Shown: positions 22,618 through 35,089 of the stretch, in pieces
Layout: each line of letters begins with the position of its first letter
Numbering within the stretch: position 1 is the stretch's first letter
Origin: Cycas panzhihuaensis
Lineage: Eukaryota > Cycadophyta
NCBI GenBank assembly: GCA_023213395.1
Contig: CM041465.1
Coordinates: 176,025,741-176,089,740, forward strand
DNA: 64,000 nt
Reading direction: 5' to 3'
The notes under the pieces: generated by a model
Told to the model about the DNA's origin: nothing
Databases searched by the model: none
What the model saw: the letters and a program-made list of their open reading frames with translations, nothing else
Position numbers and translations under genes: made by a program

Positions 22618-25079
22618 TCACAAATCTAACGAGTGCCCTCACTCATTTCCAAATTTCAAAAAATTTACTCTAACTCCTTACCTCTAAAATTTTTGAGCTA
22701 TGACCATCATATTTTTCTCTATCCTTACACAATTTATTCATTGATTATTGCATATATACAAGATCTAGCTACATAATAGTAGTTGGTACTCATACCCCTT
22801 GAGACCAGTAGTGATCAAACAGAATATCGACATCATATAGGGCATCTAACTGCATTAAAGTAGATTTATCTCTAGAATGTAAATGCTTAATTTCTTTTAT
22901 GAGTCCATTGTTCATTTATTTAGCCATGGGCAAATCCTAACACAATTGATAAATTTTATTCCAAAATTTATTGGCATGCAAGGCTTCCTCTTATTTTTCT
23001 AGAATCCAAGCCTTGAATTTATGACCTCATATAACCTAAGAGGATGTCTAGTTTAAAGCTAGTTTTGAATTAAAGTTGGTTTTTAATACCTAAATCTAAC
23101 GATTCATAACATTTGTATCTCTTACCTAATCCATAATAGATTTCTTTAAAAAATCTAAATAGGCTTCAATAGCGACCAAATTCTCCTCCAACTTTTGTAT
23201 CCTCTACATGTCGAGCAAAGGTCATTTAGTCCTTTACTCTAGTTCAATTACCAATTATCGAGTGACCTTTACCAAGAAAAATGTCTTCCACTATGAGATG
23301 TCATAGGGATCACAGGACATTAGGTCTAAGCCTTCCTCCAAAATATCTTTAAAAATATCAAAATCAACTTTTGGTGGTTGATCATTTAATTATTCCAAAC
23401 TTTCATGTCATATCTTTATTATGGCCAACTTCCTCCTTTTTTGGCTTTCTTCCTTGATGCATTCCAGTACTTTCAATGTGGTTATCAGTGGTTGGTCTAT
23501 AGGCCTGTTGACTTGTTTGCCCATAGTGGTTAGATCTTCTCCTAATTTTCATTTCCCTATTTTATTTTTTTGCCTTTTTCTCTCTCTCTTTCCTCAACTT
23601 TTTTCTTTTGGTCCTAGACTTGTATCCTAGTCTGAGTCCCCAAGGTCAACTCTTCTCACAATTTCTCATCTTCTTCTCCTTTGGCTATGGGTTTCCAGCC
23701 TGCCACTACTATTGAATCCAAGTCTTTGTCTACTCATTTAATCTCACCAATAACATCAAACCATGCCCTTATTCCATATTAAACATTTTAGTCCATTTTA
23801 CTAAGATGGATTGTCCTTCATCCAACAATGGAAGTTAATACCTAAACATTAAGAAAATAATAACCCTTGGAACAAAGTTAGGTAGAAAAACATGACAAAT
23901 TGTGGTGCATTCTTTACACTCTCTAGATTTTTAAGAATCTATTAGAAATAAATTTTGCCCAATTAAATTGTTATTCTTTTATAACCTTTATCAACATGGA
24001 ATGCAAATGGCTTAGAACAAAAAGGCTTTTTTGTCCTAATATAACTCTAGTAAATAAAATGTACACCACCCATTACATTTCATTCAAAGAAATTCCTAAA
24101 ATTCATATTCTTATATTGGAGACAATGAACTCTTCACTTTGATCCAGCATGCCACCTATTCCCTAGAAATTTGTTTATCCCTACGGACATCTAATCCTTC
24201 ATTTGACAGTTCAATCAATCATGCAATTGTTTTAGGCAAGCAATCAAGCAGGGAGGGTTGTTGAGCTAATATTGTAGTTACAACTATTGAAAAATAAAAA
24301 ATAAATAGAAGAATAGCTATCCAAATGTATTGTTTGAATCCTATGATTGTCAAATTTTTTTCTGAGGATCCTTCAATGGCATTTCTAACTATTTCTTGTG
24401 AATCTACTCATCGTTTAATTCATAGAATCCCACCATAAGTTGTTGCAATTCACTAGTCTCCATTGCTTACTTTGTATTTTGCTCAATACATCATACTTAT
24501 CTAAAAATAATAATCATCGAGGTCCAAGTTGAAGTTTTCTTTGACCAAAGGAGTTATTAATATAGGAATTCTGTAAGAAAATAAATTAATAAAATAATTT
24601 TCAGGGAGTAGCAATAGTCACTCGTCGTGGCTATCATCTCTTATCACATCCTAATCATCGTAAAGATAACTATTAAAATTGTAAGCATATCATATTAAGT
24701 AACAACTTCTAACCATTTGATCATAACCATTGATCCACTTCAATCTTTATGACCAAGGTCATTATCGAATATCGCAATCTTTCTTAAATTTTGGTCCATT
24801 TTATAATCTATCCTTACGATAATTAAAATGTTTATTGTCATCATGATTTGTATCTTTTTTTTTTTACCTTGCTATATACTGCTTCAACTGACTTCTATTG
24901 ATCACCTTCTATAATAAGGTTCCATCGAGTTGTGTGAGTTGGACTACTCCATTTCTCCTAATATGATTTACCTTGTATGTTCTTAACCATTGTAATTTTA
25001 TTATTCACAGTTTTATTTTGAATTTACTATAATACATTAATACCAAATCTCTTTCTTTGAAATACATTATTCCTAAATG

Positions 25080-25900
25080 TCGATCACACCATGTTTTTCA
25101 CCTTTTATTCTCTACTTTCAATTCCTATAAAGTTCTCGATCTTCGTTCATCAAGTTTGAAAAACTCCACGATCCTTTGGCCTCGAGAATCTGGCTCCTGT
25201 ATTCGCATTTGAACTGTTACCCTCAAACTTTCACCCTGAAATTTTACTAGAAGTATAAATTCCAAACTATATACTAGCTAGAATATAGTCTGTTTATGAG
25301 GTCTTTTGATTATTATTCTATTTACCCAAAAGACAAAATGTAAACGTTCTACCCAATCGATCCTTCCTTCACTATAAATTTTAGACAAAGCTAACTTTAA
25401 AATTTTGTTAGTAATTTCTACTTGACCATTAACCCTAGGATAATAAGGACAAAACTAATAGTGTTAGATCATAAATTCATTCATATAATGTTTTATAGTA
25501 TTATTCAAAAAACTTCCACCTTGGTTTGACACTATTTCTAAGGGGCAACCAAAATGAACAATAATTATTTCATATAAAAACCAAGCTTACTCCTAACATC
25601 ACAAGTTTTCATTAATCATGCTTTTGTCCATTTGGTTAGGAAATCTGTGGCTACTAAAATATACTTTGTCTTGGTTCGTTTCGCTAGGAGACTAATAGGT
25701 CCTATAAAAACTAGCCCCTATTTTTCAAATAGAGTATGAGCTAAAGTCAGATGTAAGGGCATGAAGTAGTATTTTCCTAGTTTGCCTATGCACTGGCAGA
25801 CATCACAGCTTCAAACTTATTTCTTAGTATCCTCAAATAATGTTGGTTGCTATAATCCTACAAGTAGAATCTTACTACCATCCCTTTGTGAGCTTCCTAT
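25080..25900 (-). pseudogene. Gypsy integrase, broken
   Basis: Minus-strand translation near 25790-25630 gives a CQCIGKLGKYYFMPL zinc-binding end, GLVFIGPI (the first catalytic region, WGLDFIGPI in relatives, with Asp changed to Val), and YILVATDFLTKWTKA. Stops interrupt it at several places, including before GLVFIGPI and after TKA. The later catalytic residues are hard to follow. The family role is integration of element cDNA. Confidence 0.75.
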
Positions 25901-25999
25901 ATTATTGCTTCTACCTCATGCTCTAATATGCATCTTCATAATACTCCATCTAGTCCAAATTTATACAACATTTCCTGTACCACTTAGAATAAGAATATT

Positions 26000-27400
26000 T
26001 TTTAAATGAAATTTTGGTTTTCTACTTGTTCTAGCCTCATTGGCATGTGACCTATAATAAGATATTCTACAATCCCCTCATACCATTTTGGTACTTCATT
26101 GATAGAAAATAATTCAGTGTTTAGAAAATTATTGTATTTTCTTGTAACAGGTTCCTCGTTTGTTTCTCTTGACAGTAAGTCAAGCATTGTGTACTTCTCC
26201 CCCTTTTTTACCATGATTTTGAAGTTAAATTCTTAGAATAATATTAACCATCTATTGATCCTTCCTTGTAAAATTAGCTTATTTATCAAATATTGAAGAG
26301 TTTCATGATCTACAAAGAAAATAAATAGATTAGTTAATAAATAATATCTAAAATTCTATAAGGCATAAACTATACTTAGGCCTTCTTGCTCTGTCACTAA
26401 GTAATTCTGCTATGCTTGAGTTAATTTCTAACTAGCAAAATAGATAGGAAGATCTGTATTGTCATCTCCTTGTTTGGCCAATGCACATCCAATGGTAAGC
26501 AACGAGGCATAAGCATACACTTGAAAGGGCCTATCCTAATTTAGGAAACTTAAAATAGGTACTTGTGTAATTTTTTTCTTTAATAGATTAAATGCAAGTT
26601 GTTATCGTAACTTTCATTGCCATATGGTTTTCTTTCTTAACAAAATTTCTAGGGGATTAGCTATTTGGGCATATTCCTTAATGAATTTCCTATAATACCC
26701 CATCATACCCAGAAATCCTTTTACCTATTTTGTTATCTTTGGTATAGGAAAATTCAAAATTATTGCAACCTTATTTGAATCCATTTACAACCCATCCTTC
26801 ATCACCATGTCCTAATAAGGATCCAAATGGAACCATAAACATATGTTTAGCTAGATTTAAACATAATTTGCACCTTCTACATGTTTCTAATATCAATTAA
26901 AAATTTTCAAAATGGTTTTTTAATAAAGTATAAACTATCCAATCATCAAAAAACAATTCAATTGTTTTCCCAGTAGTCTATCAAAGAATATTCAAGATTA
27001 TTCTTTGGAAAGTGGTTGGTGCATTAGTCATCCTAAAGGGCATGAATCTATATGCATAGGCTCCCTATTTAGTAACAGAAGTTATCTTTAACTAATCCTC
27101 AAGAGCAATCATAACTTAATTGTATCCGCTAAATCCATCCGTAAAAGAATATGCTTCATATCCTACCACTTTTTTTAAGATGTCTTTAGTAAATGGGATA
27201 GGAAAATAATCTTTCTTTGTTGGCTTACTAAGGGCTCTGTAATCTATACAAACTCTGAGCTTCCCACTTTTTTTGGAACCACCACCACTAGATTTACCCA
27301 TTCACTATTATCAACTTAAAAAATGTAACCAACTTCCAATAATTTGTCTAGTTCATCTTTTATCTTTTCTTTATATTTAACATTCATTCTATAGGGATGT
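26000..27400 (-). pseudogene. Gypsy reverse transcriptase and RNase H, broken
   Basis: The RT start at 27301-27116 reads GKLRVCIDYRALSKPTKKDYFPIPF and ends SFTDGFSGYN, with the first RT aspartate region. It continues as AYAYRFMPFRMTNAPTTFQRII near 27060-26970 and FFDDWIVYTL near 26955-26925 (the catalytic YxDD box as FFDD). RNase H follows and ends in the open piece 26214-26002 (MLDLLSRETNEEP near the position of the usual ADxLSR motif). At least four stops lie between these blocks, so no polyprotein can be made. Confidence 0.82.
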
Positions 27401-28387
27401 TGTCAAACTGGCTTTGCCCCTTCTACTACTTCTATCTGATGTTCTCCCAATTCTAGTGCTATACTTTCTATATCCTTATAGGATTAATTGAAGACATCTT
27501 TATATTCCAATAAGACATTTTTATATTCCAAAAATTGTGTTATGGCTTGCTGCACAGTCGTTGCACCCCAATAATCACGTATGAAGATCATTTGAGGTTG
27601 TTGTTTCATTTTGACATTTATCTACTTGATCTTCAATTATTCACTCCAAATTATTTTACCATCTTAGCCCAATGTATGTGTTGGAGTTTGATCAATTGTC
27701 CATTCTCCATACTCCATAATGGAGTAATTTAGAGAAAATTTATGTGTGTTTTCTTCATTTTTAATTGAATCTATTTAAGATTTAGATTTTGTAACTTCCA
27801 TCTAAAAATAGCTTTTATCAATGTCCATTATTTTCAGAAATTTTATTAAAAAATTCTAAATTACCTTTGGGATCTTACAAATCTCATTATACTTCTTTCC
27901 CATCCTAGAGAATTTGAGGTGGTTCCTCCTTTGAATTTTCTTCTATTTGTTCATCTTCTAAAGAATCAACACATAATTCTAGCCTATAGTAAGATTCAGG
28001 TCCTACTTCATCCCATATGTTTTGGAGCCAGTTTATCATATAAGAAGATGACGCACTGCTTGATAACGTTGACTACAACTGATTTGTTATTTCTAAGCAA
28101 GGACTCATTGTAGGTTCTATTTTAGCGATCATAGATTAGGCTTTTTATTCATCTTCAATCTTCTCAATCTGAGGACCATCAGAGCATAACGGTAAAGTTA
28201 CTGCTTTATTACCTATTAAGAGTGTAAAAGTGAGCTTCTCCCAGTCTTGAATGGCATGGGTTTCCAAAAGCCATGGTTTTCCTAATAATGTCGGGTAGAA
28301 TTTCTTTTAACTTTGTCTACGAACCATCAAAACTGTGATTCCAGCTATAATGCTTGGAATGTTCATCAATATCCCCATTCGTCTAAC

Positions 28388-28600
28388 CTAAAGTTGGTTA
28401 ATTAATCTAATTAAATAATCTAGGGCAACCACTTCTGGCCTTCCCAGATCTATCCAAGAATATTCAAGCAATACGTTGACTCCCAATCCTCCATCTACAA
28501 TTGTTTTATACAAAGTTGTTTCTAGGATAACCATTAGAACTCTAAGATCTACCCCATTATCTTTAATTACCTTCATCATTGACTTATTAATATGATCCAG
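28388..28600 (-). pseudogene. Gypsy aspartic protease fragment
   Basis: The 63-residue open piece contains YKTIVDGGLGVNVL, a retropepsin active-site segment (VDGGSGVN type, with the catalytic Asp kept and Ser changed to Leu), followed by a hydrophobic strand. In retroelements this protease cuts the Gag-Pol polyprotein. Its place between the zinc knuckles and RT is as expected. Confidence 0.72.
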
Positions 28601-28869
28601 GATTATTTACTAGAAATAACCCGCCCCCCACCACTTAAAAACTGCATACTCCCAATTCTATAAGTAAATCCTTGATAGCTTAAGTCTCTGTCAGGGGTTC
28701 ATACCACCTTTACTAGAAGAGGGTACTTCAGGAACTATTCTTCTTTTATAAGTCTGTCCTTTAAATCATTGCTCTTGTTGAATCTCTTCATGATGCACTT
28801 CTTCCATGGCATGTTGAAGAATTTTGATTGCTTTCTGAAGTCTTTGCTTTTCAGTTATTAGCTCTAAAA

Positions 28870-30900
28870 AAAATATTCTAAACAAGTATTGTAGTTGTCT
28901 TATCGCTTCGAGTCTGTAAATATACTGGCATATCCTTATCTGGAATGATTATGACTAGATTGGTATTTTTAAATTGATTATTTTTTAAACAATTTGCCCA
29001 TTCATGATCCATTGGTCCACATTCTTCATAGATAAAGTCACCACTTTTCTTTTCCAATGAGTTGTTTGATCTAAAATATCCCCATCTTTGGCATAGAAAA
29101 CAATAAACTAGTTTTGTTTTACCTTTATATTGCTTTCTCAATCCTCATTCTATTTTCTAAAAGAATGCATTATGAACTTCACCATCTATATTTCTCGGTC
29201 GGGAAAAGCATTCCCACATATTGTAGTTATTTTTTCTATAGTATTCACACTATCTTGTCGAACCAATATGTTTATTTTTAAGATGTCCTTATTGATTGCA
29301 AGGTGGGAAACACCAAATATTATCTCTAGACTTTTGCAAGCATAACTAAGCTAATTCTACATGTAGTTTCTCCACTTCTTGATTTTGCTACATGCTTGTA
29401 CATAAAGACACTGATGGTTATTGTTTCAACACCTTCACTTCTTTTTTTAATGCTTGAATTTCCAGATTTGTATCCATTTCAGACATCTCTATACTATTTA
29501 TTAACCAAGGTTGTGCTCCTGCCCCTACTTGAGAGAAAATTGGTCCTATTTGAAGAACTTGATACATTGCCATTTAGGAATATGTTATTTTCATTTAATT
29601 TTCAAATTTTAAAGCTAGCTCCCATACTTATTCATAATTATACATTGGATGCGATATGACTTTGTCTCTTAATTATGGTATTAATCCTTGTATAAAATAT
29701 TTTATTGCCAACATAGGATTAATTATTGTTGTTGGTTACATCTTGTTTATTATTACTCTCATTTGCCTGTCAAAATTATTCACTTATTCTCTAGGATATT
29801 GTTTTATCTCTTTTAAAGCTTGGAATATCACCATTGGATCTTTTAACTTTTGAAAACAATCAAAAAACTGGTCCTACAATTGATCCTAGTATAAATTTTA
29901 TGTTTTTTTTTTTTTTTTTGATATCTAGAAGAAAACCTCTAGCCACCCTTGGTACAAAGTTCCAAAGGAATGAGGACCCCCGAGATCCAAGTTTTCATAT
30001 TGCCGTTGTACATATTAAAACCAAGTAATTGCTACTCCTCGTAACGTGGAGAAAAATCGGGCTTTAATATCATCAGAATCTACAATTCTTTTAATCTACA
30101 ACATGTTTTTTAATAACACCAAATGGTCTCCTAGATCTGTAGATCCATCAAATTATAAGCTTGAAAAGGTAAAATCATTCAGCACAATAATGTAAGGCCC
30201 CATGGGTCCTATTCTACTTCCTTGGCCCATTCCACCTAGTAGTGGTTGACTACCACTTTCACCTATATTAGTGAATAATGATTGATTTAATGACGAAATC
30301 CTTCCTCCACCACCTAGATTCCCTCCTGGTGGTGAATTGCCACAGTGTCCATTTATACTCCAAACTAGACTTTCCATTAGTGATTTGAAAAGAGAATTTA
30401 ATATATGGATCAAGAGAGTTTTGACTTCAATCCAATGATCATTCCACCCTCAATTTGCTGTACCATATAATTCCAATTCAATTAAATTACCTTTATTCAC
30501 TTGTAATGTTTCTTCCATAGGTTCCTCTCCGATCGTGATATGTTGTAATTCCTCCCTTTCTACGAAATCTTCCTTGACTCTCTCTTTTTGTAATGCTTCT
30601 TCTTCAATAGGATTCTCTTCCACCGCATACCTCTAATCACATTCACTCTGTATCAGTTGTTCTTTGATAGGTTCTCCACTTGTCCCAATGTTCACCTTAT
30701 CTTTCTTTAGTTTGCCTTCTATACTCGACATTTTCCTCTCTATCAAATTAATAGGTGGTCGCCTCTTTACATGCTTTCTAGGCGTGAATACAAATCTAGG
30801 CTTGCATACTCCTATTTGGAGTTCATCTTTCTCCCAATGCTCTTCACATTCACGATGTGATTCCACTTCAACCCTGGGTGGCATGGAAGAGGCCCCAATA
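28870..30900 (-). pseudogene. Gypsy gag region with zinc knuckles, broken
   Basis: Several short open pieces in the gag position. 30884-30633 is charged (RVEVESHRECEEHWEKDE, then FVFTPRKHVKRRPPINL). 30413-30153 is Gly-rich. 29141-28878 holds two knuckle-like clusters (CFLCQRWGYFRSNN and EECGPMDHEWANC). Many stops. A T-run of about 17 at 29903-29919 interrupts the middle and may mark a further small insertion. Confidence 0.65.
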
Positions 30901-30954
30901 CCTTACTCGGTGTTGTCCATTTTGCTTTTCTTATTCATCATTTACCCTGAATTC

Positions 30955-30973
30955 AGATAGGCAACAAAACCAA
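30955..30973 (-). other. Primer binding site candidate of the Gypsy element
   Basis: Minus strand TGGTTTTGTTGCCTATC begins one base after the LTR. It shares TGG and GTTGCC with the tRNA-Asp type site TGGCGCCGTTGCCGG but is diverged. Confidence 0.5.
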
Positions 30974-31718
30974 TGTGTGCCTTATTCTATCTCTACTCAA
31001 GGATCATAACAATAACTAAATAAAACAAGCACAAGTAATACCAGAATTGATGTAAAACATGGTATCATTCGGAAATAGGAAATTGTGTTTGGTCCTCTCA
31101 CAAGCAGATGTAGACCCAAGTAGTACACAAGAATTATAGTCGCGGCATTATGCTTGCTATAGCAAGAAGAACTATGCACACACACATTCACGCATGCATA
31201 CTCCCTAAACCGACTCCTTTTTTATACAATAGAAAATTAGTGGTTTAACCATCATTCGTTACATGTGAAATGATATAACAAATTTATATAAAATAATTTC
31301 AGTTATGGACAAAACGGTCAATTATATCCACTTACGCCAAACTACGAATTAGTTGTAATTGTGGCATCAATTGCAATCTAGTTGCAACTATAGTGTTAAT
31401 TGTGCCATGGTCGTAATCGTTTCTCCAACTGTGACCTGGTCGTAATGACTGGTCCAACTACGACATAGTCATAACTATGATTTCAACTACAACCTAGTTG
31501 TAATGGTTACTCTGATTGTGACCTAGTTACAATTGCGATCTCAACTGTGACCTGGTTGTAATTATTACTCTGATTGCAATATTAATTGCGACTCGATCGT
31601 AACTATGGCAACAACTACAACCTAGTCATAATTGTAATATCAAGTGCTACATGGTCACAATCATGACTACGACCTAGTTAGACCCAAAAAAATATGTGCA
31701 CAACTTCACCCGCACACA
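30974..31718 (-). repeat. 5' LTR (right copy) of the Gypsy element, with minisatellite
   Basis: Partner of 21833-22608. It contains the same repeats of about 30 bp at about 31330-31690. Followed by GTCAA, identical to the bases before the left LTR. Confidence 0.92.
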
Positions 31719-34700
31719 GTCAAATGCAATAGGACTACCCTTTTAAACTTACACTCAATCTATACAAGGGTGTATTTGTACATATAGTCTCCCTAATGGT
31801 GAGAGCTCTCATTTACATTCTCTCTCGATAAATTACAAATGGGTATGATTGATTACAATGCTCAACCATACACTTAAATCAAATGATTACATCAACTATG
31901 AATTGCTTATGGTAAGCTTAAGTAGTTATAATTTATGGTTGCTAAATATTTGTAAAAGCATTAAACAATCATGATCATCAACTAGTTGTTGTAATTGGCT
32001 AATGTTTGAAAATACTAGAATCCTAGCATATCAAGTGAGCCATAAGTACATAAACTAAACTCTTGGTGCATTAGTTAAAATTTAGAAGCATCGGTAAGGC
32101 TCTAGATTCGTCAATCGAATTTTAAGCACATAAATGGAGAATCTATTTTAACTACATTCAAATGGGCTGGTGGAAAGGTAAGTCGTTATCCCCCATCTCA
32201 AGGAAGCCATTTCAAATCCAATATAATGTTTTGTTAGGCCGAGTGGGGTGGATGCATGTAGCGATGAGGTTTTATTTTTAATTTTTTAATTTTTAAATCC
32301 ATCCTAGTTGAACTATTTTTGTGTTAACTAGGAATGCATGAACTTTGACCAAACACTTCATTTACTTCAGTTGGACACTTTTTACCATTGCACACTCTAA
32401 ACCAGGTTACTCTATGCTAAAACTAAGTAAACTTTGCTCCTCAACCACCCTTCTTTATACATCAACCAAATTAGTGGATTATTCATCGTTTTTATGCCCT
32501 CCTCAAACCCATATATTCTTTGCTAAAATGCCTAAAAAATGTTGTGCTTAGATGGCATTCTCCAGTAGATGCCCCATCCTACATTTCCCAAAGCCCTAAC
32601 CTTTCTGTTCTACATTGCATTAAATTCTCTTTCATATGCCTTGATTTTCCAACAATAAAGTGTTTGTAGGAAAGTGCTTTCCATCTACTACCCTTTATCT
32701 TAGTGGGGAGATGGTCTAATAATGTGAACATGCTCCACTTGGAAAACATCTACCATCCTTTGTAATGACTAAAACACATTCAAAGGTGATGTAAACCTAT
32801 TAAGATGTATAAAAAGTTTTTCCCAATACTCTCTATAGTGGTATTAGATATACCAACCTCCTCTATCTCTTTTTCAAGAACCAATCTAGGTTAAGTAGTC
32901 ATAAGAAATATTTCAAATTAGTAAATACCAACCACTCTCTATTATCCCATTCAAATTGATTATCACTTCTATCCTCTAACTATTCCATCATATTAATATT
33001 CCTCAAATACTATGGTTTGATGGGGGTAGGTTGTCAAACATCTAGTCCCATAACAAAATTCTTTCCCTAATTGAGTTAGCATTAACCTAAGTATTTCTTG
33101 CATCATTCAAAACTTGCCTATATGAGTTTGATTGTAAATTTTGAACCTTAAATTGTGCAAGTATCCCTCAACCATAGAGAGGGGCCCATAAAAGCTGTTC
33201 CTTTGTCTTCTTCATGTCCAGTTGTTAGTAGTTTACCATTCCAAATGGAATTCAATGCTTTTTAAAATCTTAGCCTTTTGTAGGAAAAATCAACTACACA
33301 ACCACTGAGTAAATAGGACCTCAATTTCTTGGATTTTCATTCAACTATGTAACAATTTGTATCATGGGTAGCCTTTGTTTAAATGGGCATCAAGATTTGA
33401 GACTCATTTTTAATGTAAATGAATTGCCTCACATTTTGTCTCCATTGTTTGGATTTGGCTTGTGTATTCAAACATAGGCAAGTGCATAGGCCACTTTCCA
33501 AATTAATGACACCTTGGTCTTATAGAATGGTCCTCGTGCCCTTGACTTTGAGGTTTATGCAATGTTGTGTGGATGAAAAATGCCACCAAACAAGAACTCA
33601 TAATAACCAATGGCTAATATCAATAGATTGACAAGTTTTGTTTAGAAAGTAGTACATATATTGTTTGCAAATGCATTACCCCTATCGTTCTTCCTTTTTT
33701 ATCTTATTCTTTTCTGAGTGGGGGTGGGATGGGCTAGGGGTGGCAGTCAAATTCCCACATAGTCAAAACTTGGTTTGAGTTTGATTTGAGCCTCACCCCT
33801 TGCTTCCAATGGGCATACCTTGATGTCGATCAAGTATTTCCAGAAAAGATGGAAAATTTTTCTAAGGGTTTGCCCTCATTATGAGGATCCATTATTTTCA
33901 GAATATAAGGAATTTTGACGGTAATAAGGGGTGTTCATACACAAATGCCAAAGTAAATGCAAAATGAGTGACCCAGGGTAAAGGATACATGTAGGGTAAG
34001 AGGATATCCGTGGGGAGGGCTAGTGTCCACCTTCTCTTTTAAATGTTTACACATAAGGGCAAGAATTAGTATTGGGCTTAAGCCATGCCGTAGCATCTGG
34101 CGCCCACATTTGCATTCAATAAGTCCATTCAAGGGTTTAACAAAGTGCTTTCCAATATTCTTGGAATGTACTGCAGCCCTTGGATTAAGGCCATTTAAAT
34201 GCAAATGTAGACGTTCAGATCTCAGACGGTGGAGTGTTGATGGGAACAGAGTGGAATATAACAGTCCACACAACTACCTCCTAACAAGGGGCTCTCTTAT
34301 CACCAGTCATAAGCAATCGGAACGGATAACCATATTGGTGGCTGCCTAAAAAGTGTGGTAGTTATTACCAAGAAAAGGAAAAATACCACATTTATCGCTA
34401 GATGGGCCTCCCAAGTGACTGATATTCACCATAGGACTGCAAGAGAACTTCTTAAATTCCTTAATGATTTGTTACGGCATTAAATATAGTCAAATCTCGA
34501 AGTCAAGCTTGTTTCCTCACATTATAAGAAAATCCAGACTGCTTTTATAATTGGAACTCATTCAATGAAAAGAAGCCATAATTTGCGTATAAGTATTGGT
34601 TTATTCTAAAGATAATACAGGGCACAACTTGAACAGCAATTTTTACCCTATTCTTGCCTATAACAAACAGTTTAAAAGCCAAAGTTCGGTCCTTGATAAT

Positions 34701-34980
34701 CCAAAAAAAATATATTGTTGAACTGCTTAAATGTATAAGTGATAAAGACTTGTAGCACAAGAGCCGAAGCTAGAAATCTGTAATAGCTACTGTCTTACAT
34801 CCTGTTTGCAATAGTTACTATCTTACATCCTGTCAGACATTCTGTTGGCAAGTCTCATAAGAAACTCAGTATTGATAACTTACTTGACAATATTATGCAA
34901 GATGGTTATTAACATCACAACCATCGCCATCTTCTTTTTCCACTGCACAGGATCAACTACATCTTGCCTTTATGTAATCA
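31719..34980. other. Intergenic, no gene seen
   Basis: No frame in this stretch shows protein motifs. Near 34782-34837 a 28-bp unit (AATAGCTACTGTCTTACATC type) is present twice in tandem. A TTTATT at 34600-34605 is a canonical AATAAA on the minus strand, about 490 bp past the stop of the gene at 35090, and could be its polyadenylation signal. Confidence 0.5.
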
Positions 34981-35089
34981 GCTAAATAAATACTTGTGGA
35001 CCATATATATATATGTGGGTGTGTGTGTGCAAGCTTAAGCTTATCTGAAAAGTTGTATAGATTTGCATCTTTATGCTTTTGAAAAAGGA

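Larger units (their letters stand above)
21833..31718 (-). mobile_element. Complete but degenerate Ty3/Gypsy LTR retrotransposon
   Basis: The LTRs at 21833-22608 and 30974-31718 both run TG to CACA. The 5 bp outside each end are GTCAA (21828-21832 and 31719-31723), a perfect target duplication. On the minus strand the order is 5' LTR (right), primer-site-like sequence, gag with zinc knuckles, protease, RT, RNase H, integrase, 3' LTR (left), the Gypsy order. Every coding segment carries stops. About 2.5 kb between integrase and the 3' LTR (22618-25080) has no recognised frame. The LTRs differ mostly by C/T and G/A changes. Confidence 0.93.

Noticed and set aside
29903-30030. T-run followed by a different-looking block as a reverse SINE in the Gypsy gag
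   Set aside because: No flanking target duplication could be found, so an insertion is not shown.
33935-34349. Overlapping frames of 112 and 108 residues on opposite strands
   Set aside because: No recognisable motif, no matching splice signals, surrounding DNA non-coding. It may be a fragment of an unidentified repeat, but nothing supports a gene.
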